This document shows positions 33,301 through 46,544 of a stretch of DNA of 64,000 nucleotides, one piece after another. The notes under the pieces are model-generated. The model was not told the origin of the DNA, did not search any database, and saw nothing but the letters and a program-made list of their open reading frames with translations. Origin of the DNA: Micromussa lordhowensis (Eukaryota; Cnidaria; Anthozoa; Scleractinia; Lobophylliidae). Position numbers and translations under genes: made by a program. The stretch lies in the NCBI GenBank assembly GCA_964020085.1, contig OZ026601.1, forward strand, positions 15,971,030-16,035,029. Reading direction: 5' to 3'. Every line of letters starts with the position of its first letter. Within the stretch, counting starts at the first letter, position 1.

Positions 33301-36300
33301 ATGCCTACCTGACACATTCCCTGACCTCGTGGTAACAGTATCACCATTACTTGTAACAGTGCGTGTCAATGTCGTACGGGGCGGTGATCTTACCCTGTTA
33401 CGCCTACCAGACACAATCCCTGACACTGTGGTAACAGTATCACCGCTGTTTGCAACAGTGTGTGTTGATGTAGTATGGGGTGGAGATCCTACACTGTTAT
33501 GCCTACCCGACACAATCCCTGACCTCATGGTAAAAGTATCAACATTGGTTGAAGCAGTGCTGGTCGATGTAGTGCAGGGTAGTGATCTTACCCTGTCACG
33601 CCTACCCGACACAATCCCTGACCCCATGGTAAAAGTATCAACATTGGTTGAAGCAGTGCTGGTCGATGTAGTGCGGGGTAGTGATCTTACCCTGTCACGC
33701 CTACCAGACACAATCCCTGACCTCATGGTATAAGTATCAACATTGGTTGCAACAGTGCTGGTTGATGTAGTACGGGGTGGTGATGTTACTCTGTTACGCC
33801 TACCAGACACAATCCTTGACTCTGTGGTTAAAGTATCACCATTGGTTGTAACAGTGCGTGTCCATGTAGTACAGGGTGGAGATCCAACTCTGGTTTGCCT
33901 AACAGAGCCAACCTCTGATCTACCTGTACCTGTGTCATTAGTGTGTGTCGAGGTTGGACAGGTTGGTTGATGAGCCCTTATCCTGGTAGATCTATTGCTT
34001 ACATCACTTACCCTGGTAACTCCCTGCTGTCCACCCCCAGATCTAGAGGCTGTACCTTGTGCCGTGTCCACTATTTACCGACCAGAGGAGAAAAGAGAAT
34101 TCAGAGTAACATTAAACCTTTAAGAGTGCAAACACTATGAAAGAAGATTACTTATCTTGTCAAGACGACATTCCTTATAGGCAAAATTAATTCGCACCCT
34201 TGATTCTTAATTTAACAACTTGAAGATTGACTACTTAAAAACATCTACATACCAGGATCCTGAATGTTACAATGTATGAACAGATTCTGGTTTAACTCAC
34301 TGGGTTTTCCTCAAGTATTGACCTCACTGGCATTAGTAAAGTTTCTCGATAACAATTCAAATTAGTGACCCCAACAAGTACTCGATCATTAGGCCCCGGC
34401 ACAGGTGCTCCTCCAATTTGAGTCATTGCTCACACAGAAAATCTTACAGGTCAACCTTCTGGGAATTTTTCAAACAAGTTCCATGAAAAATGTTCACTAG
34501 CTTTGGTCTGATATTTAATATTGTGTTGGTTTACATGTGATAAGCTTAAATTCAATGGAAAATTCAATTACCTTGAGGAAGATAGACTTGCCTAAATGCT
34601 GCACCTCGGCTAAAATTCCTTCCTTTAAAAAAATAATTTTAATAAAAACAAATTTTAATGAAAGAGCAGTACAACCAGTTAAACCTAGCATATAGTGAGT
34701 AACCATGTACAATTTACTTAACATTGCAGCAATAAAATCATAATGATTTACAGACATCATTTAATGACATGTCAAATTCTCCCCCACCTTGTGATGCTGA
34801 TGGCCTGGGTGGTTGATTCTGTAGAGAAACATATGCAAAATAAAGTGATAACAAAACATATCAAATGAATAACAACTGTAAGGGAACTAGCTCTATGTTC
34901 AAGGTTACTGTATAGAATGTAGGTTCACGCTAGTGCAAAGGTGTCATATGATTACTTGCACCAACAATTCATTTTTCGAAACAACTATTCATTTGCAAAA
35001 ACAATAAATGATTGATCACAACTGAGTTTTACTAATTTTAGTATTGCAGAACATTTCCCATCATTCTTGATTGTATTATATCCATACAAGCAAATTGATG
35101 ATTAAATATATGTAGGTCTGTTTCAAACACTCTGTAGAGAATTTTTTCTGCAAGACACCTGTGAGTTTATTTGTTAACCTTACGAAAAAACAATGTGAAT
35201 TAATGCAGAAAGATTACCTCACTAAGGTTGCTTTGTATTAAGCGCAGGTACAGTGAACCCTGGCCACACACTTTCTTCAGTTCCCTGGCAGAAAACCCCG
35301 AAGATGGCCGGACAGCAGGGATCAACAAGTTCCTTGAGCTTTTATCAGTTGCAAGAATTTCAAAGCAGTATTCTCCATCACTATAAGAAGCAGAGTTATA
35401 TTACCCATGATTTCATACTCATGTATACCAATACTAGAGTGCTAAAAAAAATCCTTTTTTTCATTAAATTGGACAATGATTGTGTACATCTTGTATTCCT
35501 CTTGTAATGCATGGCTGGTAATCTTATTATGGAATCAACGCAATAGATAGGTTGCAGGGTCATCACCTATATCTATTCTTTTATAATCAAATTTTATCAA
35601 TGTGGTCCATGTTGCATTGGTCTTTACGATATATGAAACTGTTGTTAGAGAACGAGAAGCATAAGAACTAATCACTCTATTTTGTAAAAGAGGAGAGAAA
35701 GACATTGAAAGCAATCTGCATTGCTTTATTTGTTTAAATATGTATGTATGTTTAAGAATTTGATGTCCATCTGACAGTCTTAGTGTGAGCCAAACTTTAT
35801 GGTAAAATGATGGCACCTTCCCGATTGCTTTTAAAAAATTAAGATTCTGCTTTGCATTTCAGACTTACTTTGTGGTTGGAGCTCCCCCGAGGAAAGGGAA
35901 AGCTCCGTTTAGGGCTCTCATCGATCCTGCTTCTTGTGTTCCCCTACCCAAAGATATCTTAACAATCCTGCCAGAGTTATTAAGATCCTGCCTGAGAGTA
36001 CCCCTGGGAATTGAATCATCACCAGGATCCAATAACACCACATTGAAATTGTAAACCTGACCATTTGGTTTGTTCCCAGTCCTCAAAGCTGAGACTGCAG
36101 GTTCATTCAATTGTCCTTGAGGTGATATTGGAATACCCTGAAAATTTTGTCTTACCAAACCTGCCAAGTTTCTGGTAAAGGATAGAACCTGCCCAGAACA
36201 AAATAAAGTCATGACAAGAGATCTCTATAGCAACATTAAGTATTAACTTTGTTCCAATAATAACTAAATGTAAAAGGAAAATAATTATAGAAAAATACCC

Positions 36301-39300
36301 TATAAGTCATATTTTATAGATTGCTTGATTCAACACACTTCTACACATTTAACTGGCTGAGAAGCATGCAATTAATCGAAGCATGACTAGTTGCACTTGT
36401 GAATGTTCAATATGCTTTCAATCCGTTTATATATTTCGAAAATTAAAATTAATTTTAAAATTTTTTAGCCATGCAATATTTTGACGTCAAGAACAAAACA
36501 AACATGTTTTCTTTGTTCTTCCATAGGTGGATGTACGGCCAGACCTTGTGAACTGCCGTGAAACCTGTTCCTGATGTGCATATATTTTTGCCGGTACTGT
36601 ACAGAAACATGAGTGTGAGTTGGGTGAGAACGAGAAACGCTGTAGGAACACAAGCCGACTTAGCAAAGTGTTTCAAGAGCTATTTTGAGTTTTGGTTCTG
36701 TGTTGCTATCAAGTTATAGAAACAGGATTTTAAACCAATCAGCATGCATAGTTTTTTGGGCTATTTTTTTATTGAATTTTGCAGAATTGTACTAGCACAC
36801 TAATGCAAATTTATGCTGTAATCTGATTAGCTGATCCATTGCACAGTTAATCAAACAGGTGTGCAAGAGCTGGCTTTGTGTTGCTGTACTTGCCAAGCAA
36901 GAAAAATAAAGATATATTATAAGGTTATGAATTGTATTTTATTCAACCTAAGTTACCCATACTTTGCCACCCTGAATGTGATTTAGCCATACACAGATGC
37001 ATTCCACTTGAAAATTACATTTAGTAATCGATCAGTAACACGTACTTGACTTTAAAATTAAATGTACACATGTTAAACAACCTGGTCACTTTCCTGCTCT
37101 TCCTGTCTCTCTTCATCGTCAGAAGAGCCTTCCTGCAAATCAAATTAAAAATTAATTGGCTAATTATCTACTTCATTACAAACCAATCTACACACACATT
37201 CTTTTTTCTATTTCCTTTAAGCCAGATGGAAAGGTTTTTTTGTTTTACACGGAACATGGTTCAATACTTAAAGCCTACAATGCCTGAGTTGGCAAAACAT
37301 CAGAACTAATCATGTGAGCAATTGAGCACTTTGTACATGCAAACGAGCACCTTGCAGGATGCAACAAACACGGAGTTAGGATAAGGGTTAGACAACAAAC
37401 AATATCAAGTAATCGGTACAACAACTAGACTTAAGGTGTGGACAAGTAAAATCAGAACCTCAATAGTCCAGGAAGTTTGCATTTCTAGGGGAAAACAAAA
37501 ACAGAACAAAACACAACCAAACCTATGCAAAGGGTCGGTACTTCCACCATTTAAAATCTTGAAGCAAATTGAAAACTGATTTTAAATGGGAAGATGAATT
37601 GACATGTTCAATTGTCTATCTCACTCAAAATGTTTTTCAAACATTCCTTTCAAAAAAGCAATTTATGATCAGATATCCCTTAACACCATCACTTCTGTGG
37701 TTTGGATAATTAATATTGCTATGAGTGTGAGAAGTCTGTTGACCTTTAATTAATGGTGTATGTGTAAATGTCATCTGTATGTTAATGGTTGCAACCCAGT
37801 CAGGGTGGCCAAGTTCAGTGTCTTAACCTTATGGGCTGAAAAATCTGTAATAGGCTTGTTACATTTGACTTTTCTGAATTTTTGCATATAATTTGTCCGA
37901 GGACAATAATTTAATAAAATACAAAACAGCATCTGTAATACAGTTGGTCCAAAAAACTAAAAGGCTAAGATGTACAAAATAGGCTGCAATTTTTGCGACA
38001 TGGAGGGTCGGTTGAATTTTTCAAGTTTTTCCAAACAAATTTTTATTCCAGAGCATATGCGTGGCTATACAATAATGTTTCAACTCTTTGCGCACATATA
38101 AAATGATCGATGATGAGCATCTCTAAGTGTACTTACAGGGATTCCTGGACTGGGTGTTTGGGTTAGGTGGCTGCGTAGACTATCCAAGACTTCATCGAAC
38201 TCCCCAACGTTGAATTCCTACATGACAAATCATTTTTCATACATTTAATAGGCATTACAGGTACACATATTGGCAATGCCTTGAATGCACACTGACTGCG
38301 ACTATTTGAATTACAATATTAGCAAACCTTAACATTTTCAAACGAGCATAGTTTGATGATTATTGGAACCCTCAAGGCATACGTAGTCCAATGAAGTCAA
38401 TCAAACTGTTTCAATCAAATTAAATGTAACTTTATCAATGGACTGGGTTTGATTGAGATCGGCAATCGAACCAAATCAAAGTCATGCGAAAATAATTGAA
38501 CAATCGAACTAAATCGATCTGATTTCTGAAGTCTTGATTTTTTCTAAAACTGATATTGAAAATCAATAAAAAGGTTTCGAGGCTGGAGTTACTTCAGTAT
38601 AACTAGTTTTCTTCTTGTTTTCAAGACCATATAACACAACCTTTGATCGAGTTAATTTATCCAACAAACACAATTACATTATTTGGATTGCTACCGATTG
38701 AGTTTGGTTGCCAATCACAATCTAGTGGATTGACTTTGGTTTGGTTCGATTGCGTTCGATTGGTTCGGAACTGAGACTCACACAATCCACGGTTGAGTTG
38801 TACTGGGTTCGATTGAGTTCGATTTCCGAACGTTCTATTTTTAACTGAACTGCCAACTCAGAACGACTGCGTCCGTTCGAAGACAAGTTCACCAACCTCA
38901 TTGAGTGAAGGGGGAATTACTTCCTCTTGGTATTGATCCTGGTCATAACCTCCATCGTGGTCACTGAACTCTTCCCAGCTGTTGATGGAGTCCCTGTCAT
39001 CGTGATCTCTTGAGCTCCCCTGCAAAGAGTTTGTTTTAATTGATCACTAGCATTTTGAATAAGATCGACAGGCCACTGTATTTCGCCTTGCGAATGTAGG
39101 TTTGAAAAAATGTATAAGGATTAAAAGTACTATGTCGGCGCAGCTAAATTGCGCGGCAGTTATGTGCAAATAGTAGGTCGAATGAACAAAAAATGGTTAA
39201 CCGTCATCATATCGATAGACACGAAGGGGCGTGTTTAAAACACGAAATGGCGAAATGACGAAATGGCACTCCAGTTAGCCTAAACAGCGCTTCGGTTAGC

Positions 39301-39710
39301 CTAAATAGCACTTAGGGTTAGCCTAAATATCACTGACTTGAAGGTGGCTAGCTATGAATAATTGTATGGGTTAACCATATCCCACATTGTTAAGTGCCAT
39401 TCCGGCATTTCGCCATTTCGTGTTTTAAGCACGCCCGACACGAAAGCACGAGTCGAAACGAAGTCAGATCAGCAAATCCATTCGCGACTCCAGTGTGATG
39501 GAGGGACTCCAGTGTAATTGTTTATCTGGGAAATTAGTTGGCGATGCCTGAATTAAAAGAAGCAGGTCTTACAAAATGACTGATATGGAAGGCAGGCAGC
39601 GACGGAATGCGTAAGTTGCTAGTGCGATAACGCAACGGCCTAGGAAAGGGAAAATTAAAACTTACCTCTGCATCGCTGATGCTAAGTTGTGGACTTGCTG
39701 GCAAACTCAT
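27309..39710 (-). CDS. Large multi-exon gene with C-terminal UBX-like domain
   Basis: Exons, 5' to 3': 39666–39710 (MSLPASPQLSISDAE), 38897–39019, 38137–38217, 37082–37132, 35869–36188, 35218–35380, 34788–34818, 34572–34622, 34301–34428, a large exon from about 34071 to 32520, 32002–32073, 31242–31298, 31000–31085, 30717–30802, 30455–30546, 29634–29726, 29404–29479, 29087–29168, 28904–28960, 28387–28524, 27309–27533. Phases agree at every junction except the entry to the large exon, whose acceptor is unresolved. The product is about 1,190 residues: acidic start, a globular block (GRIVKISLGRG, ELKKVCGQGSLYLRLIQSN), a 33-residue repeat region, a helical QDLDYEESLLNDREK segment as in FAF/UBX proteins, and a ubiquitin-like UBX-type end (RVIIVLPDGGRHQMDI, ITLSYQMD). 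UBX domains bind the p97 segregase; that role here is inference. Confidence 0.82.
31424..31839. repeat. MITE in an intron of the UBX-like gene
   Basis: Terminal inverted repeats of about 38 bp: TTGGCTCAAAACAGTTTCT on the left and AGAAACTGTTTTGAGCCAA on the right. Non-coding interior. Confidence 0.85.
32301..32495. repeat. Truncated MITE next to the large-exon donor
   Basis: Begins CCGGACTCTAAAATTCAA and shares its interior with the complete copy at 40272–40505, but lacks the right terminal arm. It ends about 25 bp from the splice donor at 32519. Confidence 0.6.
33080..33920 (-). repeat. 99-bp coding minisatellite
   Basis: About eight tandem 99-bp units within the large exon, encoding 33-residue repeats of the form TTSTxTxxTNxDTxT…SGIVSGRRDRVxSxPR. 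All units keep the frame. Confidence 0.9.
39226..39436. mobile_element. hAT-like MITE with 8-bp target duplication
   Basis: 211 bp, ends GGGGCGTGTTTAAAACACG and CGTGTTTTAAGCACGCCC, flanked by GACACGAA at 39218–39225 and 39437–39444. The interior has three copies of a short GTTAGCCTAAA unit. Eight-base duplications are typical of hAT elements. It lies in the first intron of the UBX-like gene region. Confidence 0.85.
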
Positions 39711-40207
39711 TTTTAATCAGCTTTAAAGCAAACCGTCGAGTAGCGTGCAAAGACGTTTTCTTTTAGTGGTCCTAACTGGTCCTCAATGTATCGGCTAAGC
39801 GATGTTGAAGTATAACTTGCCTCGTGGCACACGCACACGTTTAGAATGCGAAATCTGTCAATCAATTGTCAAGATCCAGGGCCTGGTGAATATCTTCAAA
39901 ACAAAAAGTTCTTTATTCGGAAATAAAAAAGATTTTCTGCACCTCGAATGACTCGTCAATCAATTACGGGTAACTGCATTCGACAGATTTAACATACTGA
40001 TGCTTATTTCATGCAGGCTCGCTAAGCTACAACTTGGCCTCTTTTAATCAATGGGATCTCGTGCTGATAAATTTGTAGTTTCGCTAGTCTGTTTCAGGCT
40101 CTAGGTCTTCGGTTGGGCGGGCGCCGTGCCAAGCTTGGTTTGGTACAGTCCCTGGTCTGGGGTAGAGTTTACAGCCCACACTTTACTGCACCTTTCAATG
40201 ACACGCC

Positions 40208-40264
40208 AGCCTGCGTTGCAGACAAACAATACCCCGGTGGTTTAGTTTGTCTGCAACTCAGGCT
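40208..40264. repeat. Short hairpin repeat
   Basis: Arms AGCCTGCGTTGCAGACAAAC and GTTTGTCTGCAACTCAGGCT. Upstream of the UBX-like gene start. Confidence 0.75.
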
Positions 40265-40271
40265 ATGACAC

Positions 40272-40505
40272 GCGGACTCTAAAATTCAAAGGTCAACCGA
40301 CAAATGCGTTTCTCACTACCTACAATCAAATGTTCGGCGGCTCCTCTTAGCTGCCAACTACTGGCGAGCGCACGGTAATCCAATCAAATCGTTGAGCACA
40401 GTTCAGACAACATAATCGGAAGCTGGGATGAGACGCCGAACATTTGATTGACGCAATGATAGCGAAAAACACATTTGTCTGTTGCGCTTTGAATTTTAGA
40501 GTCCG
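40272..40505. repeat. Complete MITE, family also at 32301
   Basis: Ends CGGACTCTAAAATTCAAA and TTTGAATTTTAGAGTCCG. Interior matches 32301–32495. Confidence 0.85.
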
Positions 40506-40559
40506 CCTTTTATCGAAAGGCGCAGTAAATAACTTTAGTTTACAGTCCATTTAGATGCC

Positions 40560-41738
40560 CAGTTTGCACGGAAACTCACTGACCTTCCATTAAAATCAGT
40601 TCTGTCCCCCGCGCTAGACTACGAGTAGTCGTCGGTTATCGTTCCTTAAATTATCCGCGCACGGAACTTACTTAATGTTATGCAAATTATGAAAAGAAAC
40701 GAGGAGGAAGACGAAAGCTAATAACCTGCGAAGCATAGTGGCCTTTACGTTTTCGTCCTGTTTAGGAACAATTTGGGTGTTGCAGGATTCATCTCATCGC
40801 GTATTCCATCATTTAAATGGTTTACCGTTAAACAGGCCGAGCAGGGAAAACGAAGAATTCAACAACGCACTCAACTAACAAGAACAACTTTGGCGCGAAA
40901 TGGTATCAGTTTCCAGACTGGGCATCAATCAAAAAGGTGTCAAAGGCGGCGATTAAAAAAATGAAAATACCACCCCATGCTGCAATATTCAGCATTGACA
41001 TGAAAAAATTCACTTGGAGGAAGGCCGGAAAATCTTCCTTGAAGCATTTATTTCTCATTGGAGAAAACTGTTTTCAGTGATTCTGCAGAAAATCAATAGC
41101 GTTTCCTTTGAAAATTTTCTACTTTCTTTCACGCAGTTTTCAACTTCAGCACTCTATAATGGCCGAAATAAAAATCGGTCATAATCAGTCATAATCCAGA
41201 ATAACGATGTGTAATGTGCACTGGTCTTACACTTGAACTGTACTGCTCTCAACCAATCATGATCAGAATCGAGTAGTCGAGTATAATTCTATATTGGGAA
41301 ATACAACAAATTTCGTGAAACAATGGAATAAAATATTTATTGGAAAATAGACAAATATGGGAAATTCCTATTACACTAGAAATCAAGAGAAACCTATAAA
41401 ATTGGGAGTTAAATATGAGCACAATATCTTGGAATTGGAAAATAGGAGAAATTTGTTTATTTATATTCTATAGTGGAAAATACTAAAACAGTGGGGAACA
41501 TGTTATTTATTGAAAAGAAGAGAAAATTGAAATCGATTGTATACGGAACAAAATTATCAAAAAATGTATAAATTTCAAGTTAAAAAAAAATTGTGGTAAA
41601 ATAAGCGATCATTGAAAACTAGTTTTTAGTAAATTCCCAGTTCCGACCATTGCATTTGTAGCTTTTTGATTGGCTAAAAAACTCCGACTACGCCGAAATA
41701 AAAATCGGCGGAAAAACCCGAATTGAGAATTTACTAAA
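40560..41738. other. Spacer, no gene seen
   Basis: AT-rich spacer between the UBX-like gene promoter side and the CCHC gene 3' end. Short open frames lack support. Confidence 0.5.
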
Positions 41739-41850
41739 ACAATTATTCCATTCGCCCTGTTGGATATGAAGTGATTATAACCAACTCGTGCTACGCGCTC
41801 GTTGGTTATTTCATCACTTCATATCCAACTCGGACTCATGGAATAATTGT
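41739..41850. repeat. Inverted repeat (MITE-like)
   Basis: Arms ACAATTATTCCATTCGCC / GGATATGAAGTGAT and ATCACTTCATATCC / ATGGAATAATTGT, directly downstream of the CCHC gene stop. Confidence 0.8.
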
Positions 41851-41878
41851 TATATATTAAAAATTACGAAAAATGAAA

Positions 41879-43331
41879 TTATGAGAAATTAACGTGAGTA
41901 TTGCTTCGATAGTGGTGGTGGTGATTGATAACGGTGCCGGGTTGTGGTGGTGGTGGTGGCTGTGGTGCTGGTGCTGGTGCCCTGTCTCTTCGTCTTCTTC
42001 TGATCTTGGCCGAGGGACAGGCCCTTGCCTTGTGGCCCATTCCTCGGCAGTTGAAGCAGCGCACTATGAGAGATACGATAACAAATATATATGAATGTAA
42101 ATTTTTAAAATTTCTAATTTAACATAGAGAATACACTGTGAATGATTCACGGCAAAGGAAAGTTTAAGAATCCTATTCCATTGTTAAAAACACATCACAA
42201 TCAGTTCAGCAACATTTGAACAAAAACGCTTCATCTGGTTCATAAAATTACCAAAGAAAATTTCGCCTCTTCGAATTGATGAAAATGTAGGCAGAGTAAG
42301 TAAAAAACGTGACGAAAATTTTAGTAAACATCTCAGCTTGACACAAGTAAAAGGCTCATAGTAGGGTGTGGATAGTTCAGAAGGACGTTCACGTTACCGA
42401 AACCTTAGCAAAAGAACTCGCAGCTAGACTGGACTAAATTTTGCAGCTTAAGTGAAACTGTGGTGGATCCACACGTTATGATCATTAACAGGACAGACGC
42501 ATGGAAAATTGCCGAGAATTTCGCTATCAAACTACCTTCCAAGACCAAAGAGAAAACTGAACTTGAACTATTGCAATTTTCAATAGAACGGAAGCTGAAC
42601 ATCAGTTCAAAGCAAAACAACACACGCCTGAGTAATGTAAAGAGGTTTGACACTGAACCTTTATCGATTACACACGACTTTGATTGCGGGTTCTCTAAAG
42701 AAACGAATCAAAGAGAGATGTTTCGAATACTACCTACAGTGCTATGAATCTATTTTTAACGGAATCCGTCAAAACAATAACAGCTAACACCATCTAATAA
42801 ACTATTATACTATTTTTTTCTGTCCGCAACAATCCCGGGAAAGACAGACACCAACAGAAATAAACACTAACCTTTCCTCATTTGAAGGCGGGCTCTCAAG
42901 TCCCCTTCAAATATCCTCACCCTTCCTTTGTCCTTGTTTCGCGCTTCTCTCTCTGTCTCGCGTTCTACGAAGAAAGAGACCCGCTATCATTACAGATGTT
43001 CGGCAAACACAACAACTTTGGACTTTGCAAATCATGAACAAGTACGAAACTAGTTTTTTCTACAGTGTAATACCTCTTCGCTCTTGGGAATTTTCTCTTC
43101 TATTTTCTCGTCTACCTTCTTCCCATCTTCTAGAACCCCGTTCTATCTCTCGTGCATCTATAAACGACCACAGAAGAACCGATTAGTTAACTAAGCAAAT
43201 AATTATAAATCGAAAGGTATCGTAGGTTGTATACATGACTTGTGATCCTTGCCAAAATGGAAGCAATCATTAAAAAATAAAGAGTGGCAATTACCATCAT
43301 CCGTTTCACTTGATGCGCGTCTGCTTGACAT
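41879..43331 (-). CDS. Arg-rich CCHC zinc-knuckle protein, four exons
   Basis: Exons 43295–43331 (MSSRRASSETDD), 43074–43157, 42872–42964 and 41879–42063, all in phase 1 with standard GT–AG sites. The product is about 132 residues. It starts with an RS/RE-rich basic region (EGRRENRRENSQERR, ERETEREARNKDKG) and a short folded piece (RVRIFEGDLRARLQM), then one CX2CX4HX4C knuckle (CFNCRGMGHKARAC), a poly-Arg stretch, a Pro/Ala run and an HHHHY tail. Such knuckles bind single-stranded RNA or DNA, as in retroviral nucleocapsid and cellular CNBP-type proteins. A role in packaging or protecting the element's nucleic acid is speculation. Confidence 0.85.
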
Positions 43332-43910
43332 GTTTTTTTTTGTGCAATCTAACACGGAAAAGAGTAATAACACACACATGAGATCAAAGTGAAAAAATTC
43401 ATATTAAATGTTAAGGTTAACAACGCTTTTTCCTGTATCTACATGTTTCAGGCGGGTCGTTGAAATGTGTCGTTGTTAAACTCTACTTTTTAGCAACAGT
43501 ATCAAGTTTTGTAGGCCAAACAAAGTGAATTATAACCGACGCAGCATTTTAAGCCATTCTAGAAAAGAAACTACAGTTCTGTGGGCCAGTATTTCGGTGC
43601 TTATTCTGAATGCAAATTCTGTAGATTGTTATATATCTCAAGTATTTACCTAAGTGAGGAACAACAGCGATTTTGTCAATCCAAGATGAACTAAAAATGG
43701 TCTCCACGGTTTACGTTCGTAGCAAAAATAGAAATCGCAAAAAGCATAAGAGATTCAGACACAATTTTAACGAAGGCGATGTCTCCTTAAACACGGGTTG
43801 AAAATATTTTGTACTGAAAACTTACCGATGCCAACCGTCGAAATAAAACTCTTCTGCGTTCCCTACTAACATACAAACTACAAAGAAAGTAATTGTGATG
43901 TCCGAGTTTT

Positions 43911-44273
43911 ATTCCACTACCGCATTATTCCCTAGGGTTGGGTTGGCTTTGTTATCTTTGTTCTCTTGCAAAATAGCGCAAGCCGGTAGACCGTAAGAGA
44001 CCTGACAACAATTACATTCAATCTAAGTAAAACGTGTGATAAGTGACAAAATTAACCACACGTGAAACAAGCGTCGCAGCTCCGAAAATACATAAATATT
44101 CCACTACCGCATTATTCCCTAGGGTTGGGTTGGCTTTGTTCTCTTTCAAAATAGCGCAAGCCGGTAGACTGTAAAAGACCTGACAACAATTACATTCAAT
44201 CTAAGTAAAACGTGTGATAAGTGACAAAATTAACCACACGTGAAACAAGCGTCGCAGCTCCGAAAATACGTAA
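43911..44273. repeat. 187-bp tandem duplication upstream of the CCHC gene
   Basis: Copy 1 43911–44097, copy 2 44098–44273. Copy 2 lacks about 11 bp (near GTTATCTTTGTTCTC). Otherwise nearly identical. Confidence 0.9.
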
Positions 44274-46544
44274 AAAAAATCTCCTTTCGAAATCAAGCAA
44301 ATAACTCTCATAGATGGGCAGGCAGGTCAACCATGCGTGATCTGAAAGTTACGCAGGGTTTCTGATTTGAATAAGAGAAGCCTCTTCGAGAGAAGTTTCT
44401 ATAAATAACGATATGACATATTTCGCACTTGCAACATGTGTAAAGCTGGGTGGCGGCAGGATCTATTCTTGGCTAAGAAGACAACACTTCCGAGATCACA
44501 CATATCAATTCTTTATTATTGTTTAAAGCAATAGCCCGCAGTTTTTATTTCATATTTGATACAGGCCGATTGCACTTGGCTATTTAGCCACTGGGAAGTT
44601 AAACAAATGGAAATAAAGAATTTAGGGAACTAAAGCGATGGGCGTTAGCCTTTCGTCAGGCCAAAGACAAAAAAAAAACCGCGGCGGCAAATAAGATACC
44701 TTGATGATCAAAGAAAATGACAAGCCGGCACGAATTTGCGTTAGACCGCTGTGAAAGCATGTGGAAGCAGCAGCAAAGCTATGTTCTATAAATTTGTTAA
44801 GCTCAATCCGACTGCCTTAATTGACAAGTTCGTGAGCCTGATATTTAAATCATTACATTACATCAGAGAAAAGTGATTTTCCTTAATTAGCTGCATCCTA
44901 TTAAAAAATAGCACGTAATATTAGTACTGGAGCCTGAAGCAAGAAGAATTTCTAAAATTTAACTGTCAAATTTAACTATCGTCAATAACAATTGTACAGA
45001 CAGAGAGAAAGCCATCTCGATTATGCCACGCCCTTTCCTAGGGTGTTATCTAATGGTATGTCTACGCTGAATCATTTTTTGTCTATTAGAAAACAACGGC
45101 ACCACACATCTCTTGAAAAAAATATAAGTCGGTTTTGTGCATCTCTCCTCCCAATGAAAGAAATGAAAAGCTGGCGTAGTAACATGGACTTTTGTAAACT
45201 TTTAAAGAGGCCCACGCAAGCCCAGCTTCCATTGAAGAAGCACAAAACATTTGCCGTGTTTCTATAGAGTTATAAATACACGATTAGGAGCTAAGCCTGG
45301 GAGAAAGAGAAATGCTCCGAGACCACGAACTAGAGTAGATTATTTTTTTCTGCCAAATTCCACTCCTTTTGCCAAACTGATAGTTCTTGGAAAAAATCTT
45401 CCTGCCGAACATAACAAGATATCATCTACTCCACTCGAACAATTGTTCCACGTTATTTATTCTCAACGAAATTAATTTAAGTCCGCGTGTTTCTCCTTGG
45501 TATTTCCCAAGTCTCTGGTCATTATAGCGATACACGAGATTTTGTACTTAGGAAGGATACAAATGAAAAAAAATCTAACACTTTTTTTATGCAGTGTGTC
45601 CAAACTCGAAAACAAGTTAAAAGCTAAATGTTTATTCAAATACCAAATAATGACCAAACATCTTGAAAAGTTGAATGAAAAAAGCACGATAAATTTTGCA
45701 GCATTTCGTGAGTGCGTATAAGAGATTCATCACAAACCGCGCATTTGTGAAAAAAAAGAGGAAAACAAAGAGGGCAATTTTTCAACAGTTTTTCTTCGAT
45801 ACGTTGTTCATAACCGAATTCTCTGCGTCTCAATAAATGCTGTACATGTTTATGATGATTTTAGGCAACATTATAAAATAATAAAGGAGAGTCCTGTAAA
45901 CAATTTTAGATGTAAAGATGATGGAATAAGCACCCAACCGAAATTGAACTAAACAATCTCGTCGTACGAGATTGGTGACACCATACCACACCTATGATGT
46001 ATGACGAGGTTAATGAAATATCATTTACAGTTCAAGCACTATTTATTTCCACGAAAAAATCTTGATTTCCAATAGTCAAGGAGATGTTCATAAATAAACT
46101 CGCCATCTTAATTGACAGAATTAAAGATGACTTGCAGGCTCACACATTACTCTATATCTAAGGACACTCGGTAAAGAAATGTTTCCCCGAAAGGTACCTC
46201 ATTCAGATTACAATATCGCAATTCATATGTTTGTCATGTCAAATGCTCCTCCATGGAAAAGCTTTGTACCCATTAAAATGCTTCTTGAATGGACGCTATA
46301 TCCAGGGAATATAGGGAGGACAATACATGGGCGCGCGTACGACCTATGAAGTATCACTTCCACTGTCTAACTCGATATCTCCCGATTAAGATGTCACGTT
46401 GAACAAGAGAAGATATTTTCCATATCTACAAGCAACCATGCAGTATTTTGTTTCTTTTTACTTCCTGATAACGAGGTTATTAAAGATTCCCCGAAGATTT
46501 ACGACCACTATCTGAACATTTCCAAATTTCCATTTCCTGCTCGG
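44274..46544. other. Spacer, no gene seen
   Basis: AT-rich. A short palindrome near 45262–45286 (GTTTCTATAGAGTTATAAATAC) is related to those at 28629–28654 and 36706–36734. No supported gene. Confidence 0.5.

Noticed and set aside
32873..33970. Plus-strand open frames of 286 and 75 codons
   Set aside because: Antisense shadows of the 99-bp coding minisatellite; composition is low-complexity Val/Asp/Leu and splice sites support the minus strand.
40773..40964. Basic 63-codon frame
   Set aside because: No splice or domain support between two MITEs.
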